Positions 34,826 through 46,750 of a stretch of 64,000 bases of DNA are shown piece by piece. The stretch covers positions 17,583,272 through 17,647,271 of the forward strand of contig OY755042.1 of assembly GCA_963576565.1 (NCBI GenBank), in the 5' to 3' direction. Numbering within the stretch: the stretch's first letter is position 1; each line of letters starts with the position of its first letter. Under the pieces are notes generated by a model. That model had not been told where the DNA came from, did not search any database, and saw only the letters and a program-made list of their open reading frames with translations. This DNA is from Aspidapion aeneum (Eukaryota; Arthropoda; Insecta; Coleoptera; Brentidae). A program made the translations under genes and the position numbers.

Positions 34826-35794
34826 AGTCTAGTCAACATCCTTTTGGTACTATAGCGAATGTCAGGCTTAAAAAAGAATTTTTAAAAGATGTGGGGTATT
34901 TTATCTTCTATAATCCTTGGAAATAGATATGAAAAGAAATCCTTTAATATTTCTTTTCATAAATATGGTTATGAGATATCCTTAAGATGTCTCTTACATC
35001 TTAGAATGGACATCTTTAAGATGTCCTTATGTTATTTGGATAGTTACTACTAGATTTTTGATACAACGACCTCTTATCCATAAAAGAACATAAAAACATG
35101 TTGCAGTACAGTTGTTAGATACAAGAAGTTATACCGTAACAAAGTTACAAAAAATAATGTCACTTGATTGTTAAAACAATTTATCTATGTAACAAAGACA
35201 TTTTTGTATGTAAAAAATGAAAGTTACATGATGGTTGCATATATCATTGCAAAGCTGGATGACCACGTAACAGATGAAGCCATGGCGGTGATGTAACTTT
35301 GATGTATAATGTTACTAATTTGGTTAGGTAACAAAGTGACAAAAATCTGTTAATGCAATGTTAATGTTACAAGGTTTTGCACACTGGGAAGACATCCATA
35401 ATCCTAAAAATATGAAATGTTAAAGGGTGGTATTTTGATATTCTCAATTCACTTCAAACTTCTAGGGGATCTGCGTGTTTTAATTTATGTTAAAACACCC
35501 CTTTTATATAGTTCAATAAAGTTTATTATCAATTTTGTTATTTCGAAACTACTGATAATTTTCATGAAAATCGGAATAATGGGAGGAATATTTTACCATT
35601 AATTAACTAAAGACCAGTTGGTAAGAAATTACGAAGAAAAAGCAGAATTTCTTGCAAGTCATTTAATAAAAAGGTTTCAGCCTCATGAAGCACCAGATAA
35701 AAACCTTTAATTTAATGAACCTTAAAAATCCTAAGGCAATTTTAAACGCGTATTCCTAAAAGAAATATAAACGGAGATGAAATAAAATAATAAT
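34826..35794. other. No gene identified
   Basis: Contains short self-similar words (TTAAGATGTCTCTTACATCT, GACATCTTTAAGATGTCC) and nothing coding. Confidence 0.4.
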
Positions 35795-36428
35795 TCAAAA
35801 AAATACTATGCCAATATAGATTGGCACCTAAGCTCACACTAGGTACTATAGTTATAGTGTACGTGTGAGCTAACAACTAAAACTGAAATATATTTTTTTC
35901 AACTCCAGACTCAATTACCTTTCGTTTGATAACACACAAGCCATGTTTTGACTTAAACTCTAATTTGTAAAGTCTATCCCCACCGTTTTTTTTTAACTAA
36001 ACTACAGACTTAAATACCTTTCGTTTGATATCACACACGCCATATTTTTACTTAAACTGTAATTTTTGACATCTACCTCCCCTCCTTTTTCTTTAAATAA
36101 ACTAAAATTAATTTTGTTTTTCAGACTTAATTACCTTTCGTTTGATATCACACACGCCATGTTTTCACATAAACTTTAATTTTTATTTGACTTAAGTTCG
36201 GTGGATTTTGTTCATTTTTAAAGGGACCATCACGGCTCAATACTCAGCCTAGGTACCAAATTTCATTTAAATCGGACAAGCGGTTTTTGAGTTATACGGG
36301 TTGGTCGTTACAGACAGACATACAGACAGACCGACAGACAGACGGTGCAACAAAAAAGTTTCAAAAGCATAACGCAAAGATATATAAAATTTCTTCTTCA
36401 CTTCTATAGTATAGTAGTAGTGTGAGCT
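35795..36428 (-). mobile_element. Hairpin/minisatellite family 3 (AGCTCACAC), copy 1
   Basis: One end is a hairpin AGCTCACAC...GTGTGAGCT (35831-35871); the other end is GTGTGAGCT at 36420-36428. Three tandem units of about 115 bp (CCTTTCGTTTGATATCACAC) lie inside, then a CAGACAGAC-type microsatellite. Similarity to the second copy extends left of 35831 (ACTATGCCAATATA). Confidence 0.75.
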
Positions 36429-36624
36429 AAAACTTTGGCTATGATCTTATTATCGGGGAAGTAATAAAATCATTCAGAGGAAAAGTTAGGTTCATGCGTC
36501 CTTTAAGCTTAATATGTAGTTAAACTGTGGATGGTTGGTCTGCCATTTTACAAGTCAATAGCTCCTAATGAAAAAAAATTGCTCAAAATAATAAATCCAA
36601 TAAAAGAAAGACAAGAAGTCATTT

Positions 36625-36695
36625 AATAAGCAAAATTTCGGACTTTCATTGTCTTTATTTACATTAAACAAGACGTTTTTAAGTTTAAAACTAAC
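36625..36695 (-). mobile_element. Penelope-type 3' tail relic, minus
   Basis: On the minus strand AAATAAAGACAATGAAAGTC and CGAAATTTTG match the tail after the motif at 33927. The hairpin itself is mostly deleted. Confidence 0.5.
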
Positions 36696-36699
36696 CAAT

Positions 36700-36800
36700 A
36701 GTTTTACCCTGGAAAAAATGGTTAGAGATACTTACTAACGGAAATGCGGTCTTTAAAATAATTAACAACAATCCAAGTCCGATATTCTGTTTCACTCAAA
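36700..36800 (+). mobile_element. Penelope-type 3' tail relic, plus
   Basis: GAGATACTTACTAACGGAAA and AACAATCCAAGTCCGATATT are a diverged copy of the same text. It forms a head-to-head pair with 36625-36695. Confidence 0.5.
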
Positions 36801-37165
36801 TCACGTCTAGAAGTTTCAACATTATTAAATTTCATTAATTTGGGTGTTAAGACAAGTATTTCACAACAGACCCGGTTCCTACACATCCAGAGGAGGAAAA
36901 GTTTATTTCGCTGTCTCGAATTTCACTAACTGAGGTATTACCTACTTCGGTTTGCTTTGTTGAAGATGAGGGCTTTTATCGAATTAAATCAAAGCCTAGG
37001 TTTTATATTGTACTTTGAAAGCTGGAGCAAAATCTGTTGGAGGATGCTTTTATGTTACTAGTATAGTTTCGTCTTTGTGATCATCCTGATATTCAGATAC
37101 AGATTATACTTTAACTCGATTGTAAGAAGTTGGGCATGATTGTCAGGCCCACCAATATATACGCC

Positions 37166-37427
37166 CAGTAGCGGATCCAGGATTTCCGGGGGGGGGGGAG
37201 GGGCCAAAGTGACAGCAAACATCAAAATATTTTTCATAAGTGGTTTTTGATAGATCTGAGGTGTGACATTTAGTATCCAAAGGAGATTTATGGAGCCGCA
37301 GGCTAAATTTTTTTAAAATTAAGTAGTGTTTGTGAAACATTTTAAATAACTGATGCTGCTAAAGTAAAAAATAAGTTATATGCCTGGGAGCGGGGGCCCC
37401 TCCGGCCCCATCTTGGATCCGCCACTG
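37166..37427. mobile_element. hAT-type MITE with 8-bp target duplication
   Basis: Starts CAGTAGCGGATCCAGGATTT and ends CTTGGATCCGCCACTG. Flanks are TATACGCC and TAAACGCC, a 7/8 match. A run of G and C lies just inside each end, typical of this MITE group in the window. Confidence 0.7.
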
Positions 37428-38360
37428 TAAACGCCACTTTTTATATTTGGGTTACGTAGGGTTTAGTTATCGATATACAGCTATGTATATATATGTATCG
37501 CTCTGACGGTCTAATAAAGGTATTTGTATGCCACAGCAATCAGTTTATGTAGCTAAAAATAATGGTTTATTATTTTTATTAAATCATAAAGTATTTTTTA
37601 CTATATTATTGTTTTGCCTTAATATAATTTAGAAATCGTTATCACCTAACAAGCAAACATTTTTATTTTACAAATATTAAATTGAGAGTACGCCGAACCC
37701 AAATAAAAATATTTAAAAATGATTTATTTAAGCAGCTATATTAGTTAAAAACCAATGGAAGAAAGACGAAATGTGTTTTGGGAGATCATACTTAACTCTT
37801 AATTTTTTACACCAAAAAATTAAATAATAAGCTACGCCACTGCATAAAAGTGTCAAGGCAGCTGGATTGATTATCCGTTAGAATAGGGACATTGATTATG
37901 TCTAAAAAACAAACTATATTTTTAGGCTTTATTTCTAATTATTTAATTTTAACATGTATTTTGGTGGTCTTATCAAGGTTTTTATGATGCCCTGACATAA
38001 TTCTATAACATATCAGAATTTCAGAAAAATCGGCCGGTGTCGGCGTACACCTATAGTTGGGTTTCTGTGTAGAGTATTTCAAGAAAAGGCTGCAAAAAGG
38101 TTATATTTGGCATGGTGTTACCACACACAAAGCTATATTTTCATTTGAAGATCCCCGATTTTCCGGCTATAGGATCCAAGTTGGCGGCTGCTAAAGTTTA
38201 AAAAAAGTAAATTACCTGTTAATCTAAAACTATAAAAGTTGACACTGTCACTTCAAAACAAAATATAAATATTGCAAAGGAGTAAATGGAGTAATTTGGT
38301 ATAAAACTAGTCATAATTTCGGTATTTCTTAACCGATTTAAAAAATTCTATACCTTTATA

Positions 38361-38607
38361 GGGACTTATTGCACTATTCTGACAGTTTCGCATTATAAGA
38401 ACAGCTTTCTTCTTTCAAAATTAGGCTTTTGTGTATTAAAAGAACCGGAATTAATAGTGCCGCCATTAATAATGGAAAATAAACGACTGGATTTATGAAT
38501 TCGACTTTGGTATGTCAATTTTGAAAGACCAAATGTCAGTTTTTAATGGAAAACTGTCAGAATAGTGACCGGCACTATTACTGCCTGGCTTTATTGCAAT
38601 AAGTCTC
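38361..38607. mobile_element. TA-flanked MITE (GGGACTTATTG), copy 1
   Basis: Ends GGGACTTATTGCA and TGCAATAAGTCTC are inverted; TA flanks both sides. The family is shared with 52937-53214. Confidence 0.65.
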
Positions 38608-38929
38608 TAATGTGTGCAAGAATACGGTAGGTGTGAATTTCAGAAAAACAAAATTTTTTCAAAAGTGTCAGTTACTTTGATTTAATTTTGGACACACGAC
38701 TTAATATGAAACCTTCATAACCTATTGACCAAATGTAATTTTTACAAAAAGAAATTGTGGATTTTATCAAGTGCAAGCCAAATTTTGTAAGTATTTTAAA
38801 AATTACATAGCAAATCACGAAGAAACAATATTTTTTTGGTTTGGTACTTTTTTTTAATGCAAAAATTTCACCAACGACTGAACTTAATATCAACATATCT
38901 TTGGGCACTTAAATATTATCCAAATCCTT

Positions 38930-39020
38930 TGAACAATCATAAAAACATTTCATGTAAAGAGAGCCAAGTACAAATTTTAAAATGAAAGGTTCTTACTACT
39001 TTGAAAATGTTTTTCTAAAC
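38930..39020 (+). repeat. Hairpin/minisatellite family 1, head fragment
   Basis: Matches the left head arm: AAAAACATTTCATGTAAA, then AAATGAAAGGTTCTTACTA. Confidence 0.6.
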
Positions 39021-39224
39021 TTGGTTCAAAACAAAACAAAATTGCTAATTGGTCTTGTTATTACGACTGCAATTCACTCTTAGACACAATGTTGAATTGA
39101 AATTGATATTTTAAAAAATATGTCATACATACAGGGTCTCTATTATGAGGTAGTACTCAAGAGAGTAACATAACTAGTTGTATAAATAATTTAAAATAAG
39201 GTACTAAGAAATTTTTTACATGCA

Positions 39225-39570
39225 CCTTGGTAGGTTTGAAATCGTGATTCATCGGATCCTACAAATATAAACTGTAGCAGAGACTATAAAAAGTAGAAAA
39301 AAAACCTTAAAGATAGAATATATAAAGATAGACAAGTGAATGTGGAAGCAAGTGAGCTTCTAGACACAACTATGCTAATTCAGAAATCAAAAAGATTGAA
39401 TCCGCTTATGCTAGTAAACTAAATACAATAAATAAAACAAAATAGTGCAATAAATACAACAAAATTGTGATTTTCTGTTAAAGCAAAGCAAGGAGAGCTG
39501 CTGCGTAAGTTAAGTTAAAACAAAATGGCTAATTGGACTTGCTAACTAGATTGTAATACAATAAACAGTG
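39225..39570 (+). mobile_element. Jockey-type LINE 3' fragment, diverged
   Basis: Matches, on the opposite strand, the 3' part of the jockey copy at 51821-52491: AAACTGTAGCAGAGACTATA, GTGAATGTGGAAGCAA, then GTTAAAACAAAATGGCTAAT and TAGATTGTAATA. Frames are broken. Confidence 0.7.
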
Positions 39571-40945
39571 AGTTTAAAAAATAAAATAAAAATTAACATT
39601 TTAAATAGGTACTTTTTAGTGTTTTTTTAAAGTGTGATTTTTTATGAATGCATTCCTCTTTTACTTTTTATTATTGAATATTATGATTTAAAATATATAT
39701 AACTTAAAATATATTTATAAATAAACAAAATAAAAAATAAGATTTTTTTACAAAAATTGGTAGTCACTCCTCATCTACAGGGTGACAAAATAAAAACTTT
39801 TATGGTACGTAATAATTAAATTTTATGTTAATAATTAAACAAAAAGCCCTCACTAACTAGCACCAGCACATAGACACAAATATTTAAGAAAAATTTCCAT
39901 ATTTGAAGTCTTATTTTTTCAAATGTTAGTTTAAAATATATTGCCCATAAAATAGGAATTATTAGATACTTACTCGTCTGGCATGTGCCTGACATAATAA
40001 TACTTTTCTGCTTGACAATTTTTACGATCGCACGATAGCATCAGTTAAGGTCTACTTAACGAAGTACTGGCACCGTTTTATGACTGCTGCTATTAAGCTA
40101 AATTGACCGTGTAATTTATGCTTGTTTTTGGCAAAATTTATTATAAATTGTTATTTTTTGGTATTTCTTTTCCAGTATTGCGCTTTGATTTCACAGTGGC
40201 GTAGTAGGAAATTTAAGTAATCTAATTTTTTACAAAACACGCGTTTTCTAACTAATTCAAGATTTTCTATAGCAGCCAAAGATGTAAGAAATTTCTTCAT
40301 GATAAAAATTCAGAACAAAAATTAAATGTTAAATTACTAAAACACATTTTTTTTTCTGGGACGCTGCCACGTGGGTCGCTGCGTAAATTAAGTTCTATAC
40401 AATTCTGTATTTTAAAAATTACGGGTGGGTGAGACAAGGTATATAACCTAAGTGTACAAAGCACCAACCAATGGAAAGGCTCCTAGCCAAAAAAAAGCGT
40501 GAATGTAGGGGACTAGCTATCCTTTTCATATACTTTTAAATTGTATACCTTTTCTTATCTATCGCTCTTGCGACTTCTTGATGATAGAATTGCAACTCAA
40601 TCAACTTACACTACATTTAACTGATCTACACATTGAAAAAATATTTTTTATTAATTTATTATTACTTGTTACTCTTTTTTCTTAATATAAAATTACTTAT
40701 AATATAATATAACTATTTAAATAATATTTAAATAAATAAAATCAAGAATCACTAAATATTCAATATACATATTTAATTTAATGATTTGAATGATAATCCT
40801 AATATAAATAATAAATAATCTTCTAGGTGATATAAAACATTGTTTTAAATGATTAAAGCTAAAATTTTAATTTATTTAGTTTTATAAGCACCAAGTTTTA
40901 TGTTTATAAACCAAAAAAACTAAAATAAAAAACAAAGAATAATTA
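39571..40945. other. No gene identified
   Basis: Very AT-rich. CAGTGGCGTAGTAGG at 40195 resembles one end of the hAT-type MITE group. Nothing coding. Confidence 0.4.
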
Positions 40946-41090
40946 TACAAACACAACTTTTTCTGGGTATTACGCCACTAGTAAGGAAAAATTACTTTAA
41001 AAAATTATAAAAAACCACTGCGTTTCTCCTAGAAAAATAAAAATCACTAATTTGTCAGTGGCTTTCTATAAAAATAAATAGTTGCCTAGT
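40946..41090 (-). repeat. Terminal direct repeat (pLTR), downstream of the Penelope-like frame
   Basis: Same 145-bp sequence and orientation as 43942-44086, with no difference seen by eye. Confidence 0.85.
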
Positions 41091-41512
41091 AAAACCTAAA
41101 CCACTTATCTTTTAATTGAATTTGAATATGCTACGTTTCGATTGTCAATCTACAATCGTTTTCAAGCTTTTTATTTATATTTTGTCTCAAAATCTTAAAT
41201 GTTTCTTGTTCAAATATATTTTTTATTATTATATCGTTGACAAATTGTCAATATTCTGAAGTTTATCAAAAACAATTGACCAATCTAAACAAAACACAAG
41301 GTAACATGATACTATTTCAAGACATTATGTCAGTCAATGTTGTTTTCAAATTTAAAAATAAACAGAACAGGGTGACTCATTAAAACTAGAATCAATAAGG
41401 TCTCTTTTTTATAACCATTTAGAAATTTTAACAAAATTATGATCATTGTGGGATTATATTACTATTATATCAAAATCTATTTAAAAACAATAATCAGAAT
41501 TTCATTACAGTA

Positions 41513-43939
41513 TTAATTAATTTTGAAAAAACCTTTTTGCAAATCTTGTCTGAGAATAGGAAGCCAAGCTTTACTTATATCTATAGAAATACTTGAAAGA
41601 CAGTTATCTTCATTTAAATAAATACATGCTGATTCTTTTAATTTTCTTTTAATGTCATTAGATTCTTTTTGTAAAATTATTGTTTCTCCCCATTTAATTC
41701 TATGATTACTCTCAAAAGAATGCTGACAAACTCTGGATTTCTCGTACTCACCCCTTCTCAAATTATATTTATGATCATTAACTCTTACTTCAAGTGGCCT
41801 AGAAGTTTCACCTATATAAATTTTACCACATTCACAAGGTATTTTATAAATTACATTTTTTGAATTCTGTTCTTCATTTATTGGTTTTGTTTTTGTTAGA
41901 ATAGATCTAAGTTTATTTTCTGTCTTAAAAACTGTTTTTATATTATAATTATTTGCTATTCTCCTAATTTTGTCTGATATACCTGGTATAAAAGGAATCA
42001 ATAATTTTTTAGTATCTAAATCAATTATATTAGCATTTCTTCTTCTAGGAAACTCTATTCTATGAAAACAATTTTCAACAAAATTTATAGGATAGGAATT
42101 TTTTATTAAAACTTCTTTAATTAATTCTTTTTCTAATAAAAATCTGTTATTATCAGAACAAATTATCTTTGCTCTATCAAATAAACTTTTAACAACACCT
42201 CTTTTTATTATAGTAGAGTGATTTGATTTAAAATTTAAATATCTATTAGTATGTGTTGGTTTTCTATATACAGAAGTTTGAAAAGTATTTTGTTTTTCAA
42301 TAAGTACATCTAGAAATGGAAGTTTGTTATCAGTTTCTTTTTCTAATGTAAATTTAATAGTACTTTCTTTGTTATTCATAAAATATAGAAATTCATTTAG
42401 TTTGTTTTCATCATAAGGCCAAATACTAAAAATATCATCAATATATCTAAACCAAACTATGGGTTTATACTGATATTCTTGCAAAATATTATTTTCAAAA
42501 TCTTCCATAAAAATATTACTCATTAAAGGAGAAAGTGGGGAGCCCATTGCCATGCCAAAATCTTGTTGAAAAAAATCATTTTGCCATTGAAAATATGTAG
42601 TTTTAATACAAATAGTAAGTAACTCTAAAATTGCATCAATATTTAAATTTGTTCTTTCTCTTAAACTTTGATCATTTTCTAAACGATTTCTTACTATTAA
42701 AAGGGTTTTATCTACCGGAACATTAGTGAAAAGACTTACAACATCAAAGCTTACCATTAAATGATTATTATTAAACTCAATCTCAGATAATTTCTCTAAA
42801 AAATGTTGAGAATTTCGTATGTAAGAATTAGTGTTATTCGCTAAGGGATTTAAAATGTTTAATAGATATTTTGCTAATTTATGACATGGAGAATTCATAC
42901 TACTTACTATTGGTCTAAATGGAACATTAGGTTTATGTATTTTAGGTAAACCATAGAAATGAGGTGGTTTGCTATAATGAGGAACTAACTGAGAACGTTC
43001 TCTATCTTGAAAACAATTTTTATGCTTATATAAAGTAGAATAAATTTTTCTCTCTATTGATTTTGTAGGGTCTTTATTAAGTTTTTTATAAGAACCTTGT
43101 TGAATTAAATTTTCAATTTTTTCATTATAAGTGTCATTATTAATTATAACAGTTGCATTACCCTTATCGGCTGGCAAAATTTTTATTGAGTTATCATTTT
43201 TTAAGGATACTAAAGCTTGTTTTTCTTCTTTTGAAATATTTTGTTTAATCTTTAAAGGTTTTTCCAAAACTAATTTTGATCTAATTCTAAATTCATTAGC
43301 AACTTCTTCAGGTAAGCTTTTTGCTACTTCTTCAATACCTATTACAAAATCTAACCTATTAGGATTTTTTGGTGGTAAAGCAAAATTTAAACCTTTTGAA
43401 AGAAGAGATTTTTCTGAAACTGTTAAAACTTTGTCTGACATATTTATTACTGTACGTTCTAATAAGTTATTATTAATATTAAAATTCAGTTGATTTTCTA
43501 ATTGTTCATTTCTTAAATTAATAAATTTATTTACGTGAATATTTTTTTCTTGGTTAAAATGAAATAAATAACTATTATAGCAACAATTTAAAATATGATC
43601 ATAATCAAAAAAGGATACGTTTTCTTCAATTTCATGTTTTAAATTTTGAATCTTATTATTCAAAGACCATTTTTCATATCTATGAAATTGAATTCTTTCT
43701 CTTAATAAAGCAAAACTTGTTCTTTGCAATATTCTTTCACTTCTGTTACTTCTAAATGGAGGTTTTAGTTTAAAACTCTTTGGAATAATATCATGCTCTC
43801 TACATCTGCAAAGAAAGGTCAAACTATTTTCTGAATGTTGAAGTTTCTTATATGTATTTTCTAAATTTCTAAAAAGGAAGCAAATATTAGGCCCATACCT
43901 TTCTTGTAAATAAAATCTATATGTTTGTGGCGGATTCAT
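41513..43939 (-). CDS. Penelope-like element reverse transcriptase with GIY-YIG endonuclease
   Basis: 808 aa, the normal size for the family. The enzyme copies the element RNA into DNA at a nicked target. N-terminal third: basic, with the PLE-typical ILPADKGNATVIIN (254-267). Reverse transcriptase: LPKIHKPNVPFRPIVSS (331-347), FDVVSLFTNVP (398-408, catalytic Asp399), GMAMGSPLSPLMSNIFME (462-479), YIDD (499-502, catalytic Asp pair), LPFLDVLI (540-547) and VYRKPTHTNRYL (557-568). The C-terminal endonuclease holds VIYKIPCECGKIYIGETSRP (696-715) with the CxC and the GIY-YIG-like IYIG, and Glu769 in KESACIYL as the probable catalytic acid. No stop or frameshift is present. The start codon abuts the upstream terminal repeat. 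Confidence 0.95.
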   Translation of the reverse strand: MNPPQTYRFYLQERYGPNICFLFRNLENTYKKLQHSENSLTFLCRCREHDIIPKSFKLKPPFRSNRSERILQRTSFALLRERIQFHRYEKWSLNNKIQNLKHEIEENVSFFDYDHILNCCYNSYLFHFNQEKNIHVNKFINLRNEQLENQLNFNINNNLLERTVINMSDKVLTVSEKSLLSKGLNFALPPKNPNRLDFVIGIEEVAKSLPEEVANEFRIRSKLVLEKPLKIKQNISKEEKQALVSLKNDNSIKILPADKGNATVIINNDTYNEKIENLIQQGSYKKLNKDPTKSIERKIYSTLYKHKNCFQDRERSQLVPHYSKPPHFYGLPKIHKPNVPFRPIVSSMNSPCHKLAKYLLNILNPLANNTNSYIRNSQHFLEKLSEIEFNNNHLMVSFDVVSLFTNVPVDKTLLIVRNRLENDQSLRERTNLNIDAILELLTICIKTTYFQWQNDFFQQDFGMAMGSPLSPLMSNIFMEDFENNILQEYQYKPIVWFRYIDDIFSIWPYDENKLNEFLYFMNNKESTIKFTLEKETDNKLPFLDVLIEKQNTFQTSVYRKPTHTNRYLNFKSNHSTIIKRGVVKSLFDRAKIICSDNNRFLLEKELIKEVLIKNSYPINFVENCFHRIEFPRRRNANIIDLDTKKLLIPFIPGISDKIRRIANNYNIKTVFKTENKLRSILTKTKPINEEQNSKNVIYKIPCECGKIYIGETSRPLEVRVNDHKYNLRRGEYEKSRVCQHSFESNHRIKWGETIILQKESNDIKRKLKESACIYLNEDNCLSSISIDISKAWLPILRQDLQKGFFKIN

Positions 43940-43941
43940 TT

Positions 43942-44086
43942 TACAAACACAACTTTTTCTGGGTATTACGCCACTAGTAAGGAAAAATTACTTTAAAAAA
44001 TTATAAAAAACCACTGCGTTTCTCCTAGAAAAATAAAAATCACTAATTTGTCAGTGGCTTTCTATAAAAATAAATAGTTGCCTAGT
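43942..44086 (-). repeat. Terminal direct repeat (pLTR), upstream of the Penelope-like frame
   Basis: 145 bp, starting TACAAACACAACTTTTTCTG on the plus strand and ending GTTGCCTAGT. The ATG of the frame is only three bases from its edge, so promoter and 5' UTR must lie inside or beyond this repeat. Confidence 0.85.
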
Positions 44087-45556
44087 TTTTGAAATTAGGG
44101 CACGTTGTTTTGTTTACAAAGAAGCACCTAGCCACGTTAATTATTAAATACTTTTACAAAGTGGTATGAAAGAAAATTAAAAAAACAAATATTTTTACGA
44201 GTGAGTAACTTTTTTTTATTTTATAAATATTAAATAATAAACCCCGTTTTATAATTATTTCACAATAACTGGACTTTTATTTTATTAAATTTGATTGATA
44301 AACATATAAGCTGATATATTTTAACACAGGTTCATTATAATAATAAATAATTGGAAAAACATATATTTCTGGAATCGAAACAAAAAATCTTGTTGGTTGC
44401 CATTTTCGAACAATTTTCCAGGTAAATCAAAACGGTTTATTAAAAGTAATTTTAAATTGTTTTCTTCTTTCTTTAGGTAAAACTACTACAAATGAATTCA
44501 TTAAAATATCTATAATAAATATGATAAATAGCTAAATTAAAGTCGTTATTATTAAAATTTTTGGTGTTTAAATTGCACGTACGGAAAAATATTTTTTAAA
44601 ATTATATAAAAAAGCAAAGTTCTACTTAACACACTAAAACTTAAAATGTTATTATTTGCTTAAACTAAAAAGTGCACTTTACTTTTGCATAAGGTGCGCA
44701 AATATTGTCTAAATATTTAGACAAACCATTTTATTTTAAAACTTCTGTTTATGCATAATCTATGCATTTTAAATAAGTACTACTACACTCACCAACACAG
44801 AAATAAGTACGCAGGTATATGTCAAAAATATTTTTTTACCCACATTGGCACAACAACTATTCAAAATCGAAGTCGATTCCAAAAGTTGGTGTCATATGTA
44901 ATGGCAAAATCAATGACGTTAGTACACCTTCCTAACATGACTTCGGTGAAATGCTTTAAAACTCACGTATGTTATAGACGATCCTCCCAAATAACGTTTA
45001 AATAGTACACATTTTCCGATATGCTCCCGAAAATTTAAAGTTTTCATTCTTAATTTGAAATTTGACAATGTTTTCCTATTAACAATAAGCAAATAATATG
45101 TCAAATTATATTGAAAATTTTATAATTTGGGGCAATATATTCAAACGGTAGGACTAACTTTAAGGTTGCTAATCATTAAGCATTTATTTAATAAGTGACG
45201 TTGATTATGTACGGTAATACCGGGAGTGATATGTTAAAACATTTCAACAACTTTTTTAATTTGGAAATTTGTCGCACCCAGTGTTAAGGTAACTAATTCT
45301 AAGCCCATTGAAAAATTGGTTTTATTTAAACGTAGCTTGAGAAAATATATTTTATAACCCACGTTGAAGTTTTCTATCGAAGCCCAACGCCCATATTAGT
45401 TAGTGAGAGAGTCGGCTATGGGTCAACTTCGGTGATTGTCACCGTTTAATAAATAAATATATCGAACTCAAACCCACCCTGCGACATATACCAGCCTCAC
45501 CTTCTATATCGTTTGGGGTTTATGTTACAGTGGTTTGGGTATATTGGCTATACTTA
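44087..45556. other. No gene identified
   Basis: AT-rich. Short overlapping frames at 44751-45104 on both strands have no family features. Confidence 0.45.
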
Positions 45557-45602
45557 GAGTCCCTGTGTGTTGACATATTTATATGTCAACGTACAGGGAC
45601 TC
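45557..45602. mobile_element. Minimal palindromic MITE, copy 2 (46 bp)
   Basis: GAGTCCCTGTGTGTTGACAT folds back on ATGTCAACGTACAGGGACTC with TA on both sides; a shorter version of 4879-4937. Confidence 0.75.
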
Positions 45603-46109
45603 TAGCTATACTGACCATGAAGCTTCTCCTTAGAAAGAGAGTAACTAATATAGCAAGTGCTTAAAAAAAATAGAAACATAAGGGTGTCCCCCGATCTCAG
45701 CAAGTCGTGCCGGTCCGTGAAGTAAAAGTTAAAGCAGAAGGGGAACACCAGAGGGGATCGATATTGTCTTTTTTTTTAAATCTGCGAAGCGAGAAGGAAG
45801 TAAGAATTGCGTTTATATGAACTATATTTAGCTAATTTCTTTCTTGGGCATTATTAATTAATTGTTAATTAACTATTTTGATAAATTTGGGTGAAGGTCT
45901 GCAAAAAATATTGCGACAATAAAGAGTAGATGAAGGTCCAAGAACTATGTCGAAACTAAAGCAATAGCGAAAAACTGCCGTTTGTGCTGCGGCTGAAGTA
46001 TTCCCTTCTTATTCAAGTTCAGCCAGAAGATACCTGATGATATTCCCACAGAATTATTCGAAACATTATAACGACACCTATACAGAGTTAAAATAATCTC
46101 AGGAACTGA
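45603..46109. other. No gene identified
   Basis: Nothing coding. A GC-richer patch at 45690-45760 is unexplained. Confidence 0.4.
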
Positions 46110-46750
46110 TTCCTTAGGACAATATTTTAAGGATGAAATTTTGTGAAATATTGATTGTGCAAATCAGGATGAAAATTTTATTAATAATATTTTATTGATA
46201 TAATAATTCTAACAATATTTACTGACGAAAATACTTTCTCCCTTCACAATCCGCACAATTCATCAGTTACTCGCTACTGGGCAAAAAAAATACATTTGAC
46301 AGAAAATATGCAAGCACAATACCCTCAAAAATTAAATATTTGGTCGGGGGTTTCTAGAGATATTATCATCGCCGCTAATTTAAATTTTTTGCAAAATCAA
46401 GTGATTCCTGCAATTGAACAATTGCCAAATGTTGATTTTCAAAAAGTTTGGTTTCAGCAGGATGGGTGTCCGGCACATGACGTTTTACCCACCAGGGAAT
46501 TTCGATACGAAACTTTTTACCAAAGAGTAATAAGCAGACGCAATATTACCAGATGGTTTTATTTAATTTGGCATTATGTCAAATACAAAATATTAACATT
46601 TGATCACATCAAGCTCATAATTTAGCCAAACATCGAATTAAAATTAAAAAAGCTTTGAAGTCAATCACACCTGAGATGCTAAGCAATGTACGGCAGGTTA
46701 CCGTTTAGGTTATTGTTTAGCACAGGATGGCAAGTTTAAGCATTTAATTT
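46110..46750 (+). pseudogene. DDE transposase relic (Tc1/mariner-IS630 type)
   Basis: Frames in pieces give FTDENTFSLHNP (first catalytic Asp, near 46218), LNIWSGVSRDIIIAANL, VWFQQDGCPAHD (second Asp, in a WFQQDG-x-PAH motif), then RRNITRW, and downstream SITPEMLSNVRQ and YCLAQDG. This is the order in an insect DDE_3-type transposase. The longest open part is 46296-46625. Frameshifts and stops make it inactive, and no TIRs were identified. Confidence 0.7.

Larger units (their letters stand above)
40946..44086 (-). mobile_element. Penelope-like retroelement, apparently intact
   Basis: A single 808-codon frame is flanked by two direct 145-bp repeats, 40946-41090 and 43942-44086, which I read as identical. 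Between the stop and the inner edge of the left repeat is a 3' region of about 420 bp with a hairpin-like motif (minus strand 41168-41131). Repeat identity and an undamaged frame point to a recent insertion. No target duplication could be defined, as is common in this group. Confidence 0.88.

Noticed and set aside
43131..43493. 120-codon plus-strand frame
   Set aside because: Antisense shadow of the Penelope-like reverse transcriptase.
43942..44086. Hammerhead ribozyme in the Penelope terminal repeat, as known from some Penelope-like elements
   Set aside because: The minus strand has GAAACGC...GCGTAA and a CTGACAA that loosely recall the core, but CTGATGA is absent and stem I does not pair, so no ribozyme is claimed. 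A covariance search would settle it.
44751..45104. Overlapping frames on both strands
   Set aside because: No domain, signal or splice evidence; the overlap suggests low-stop-density chance.
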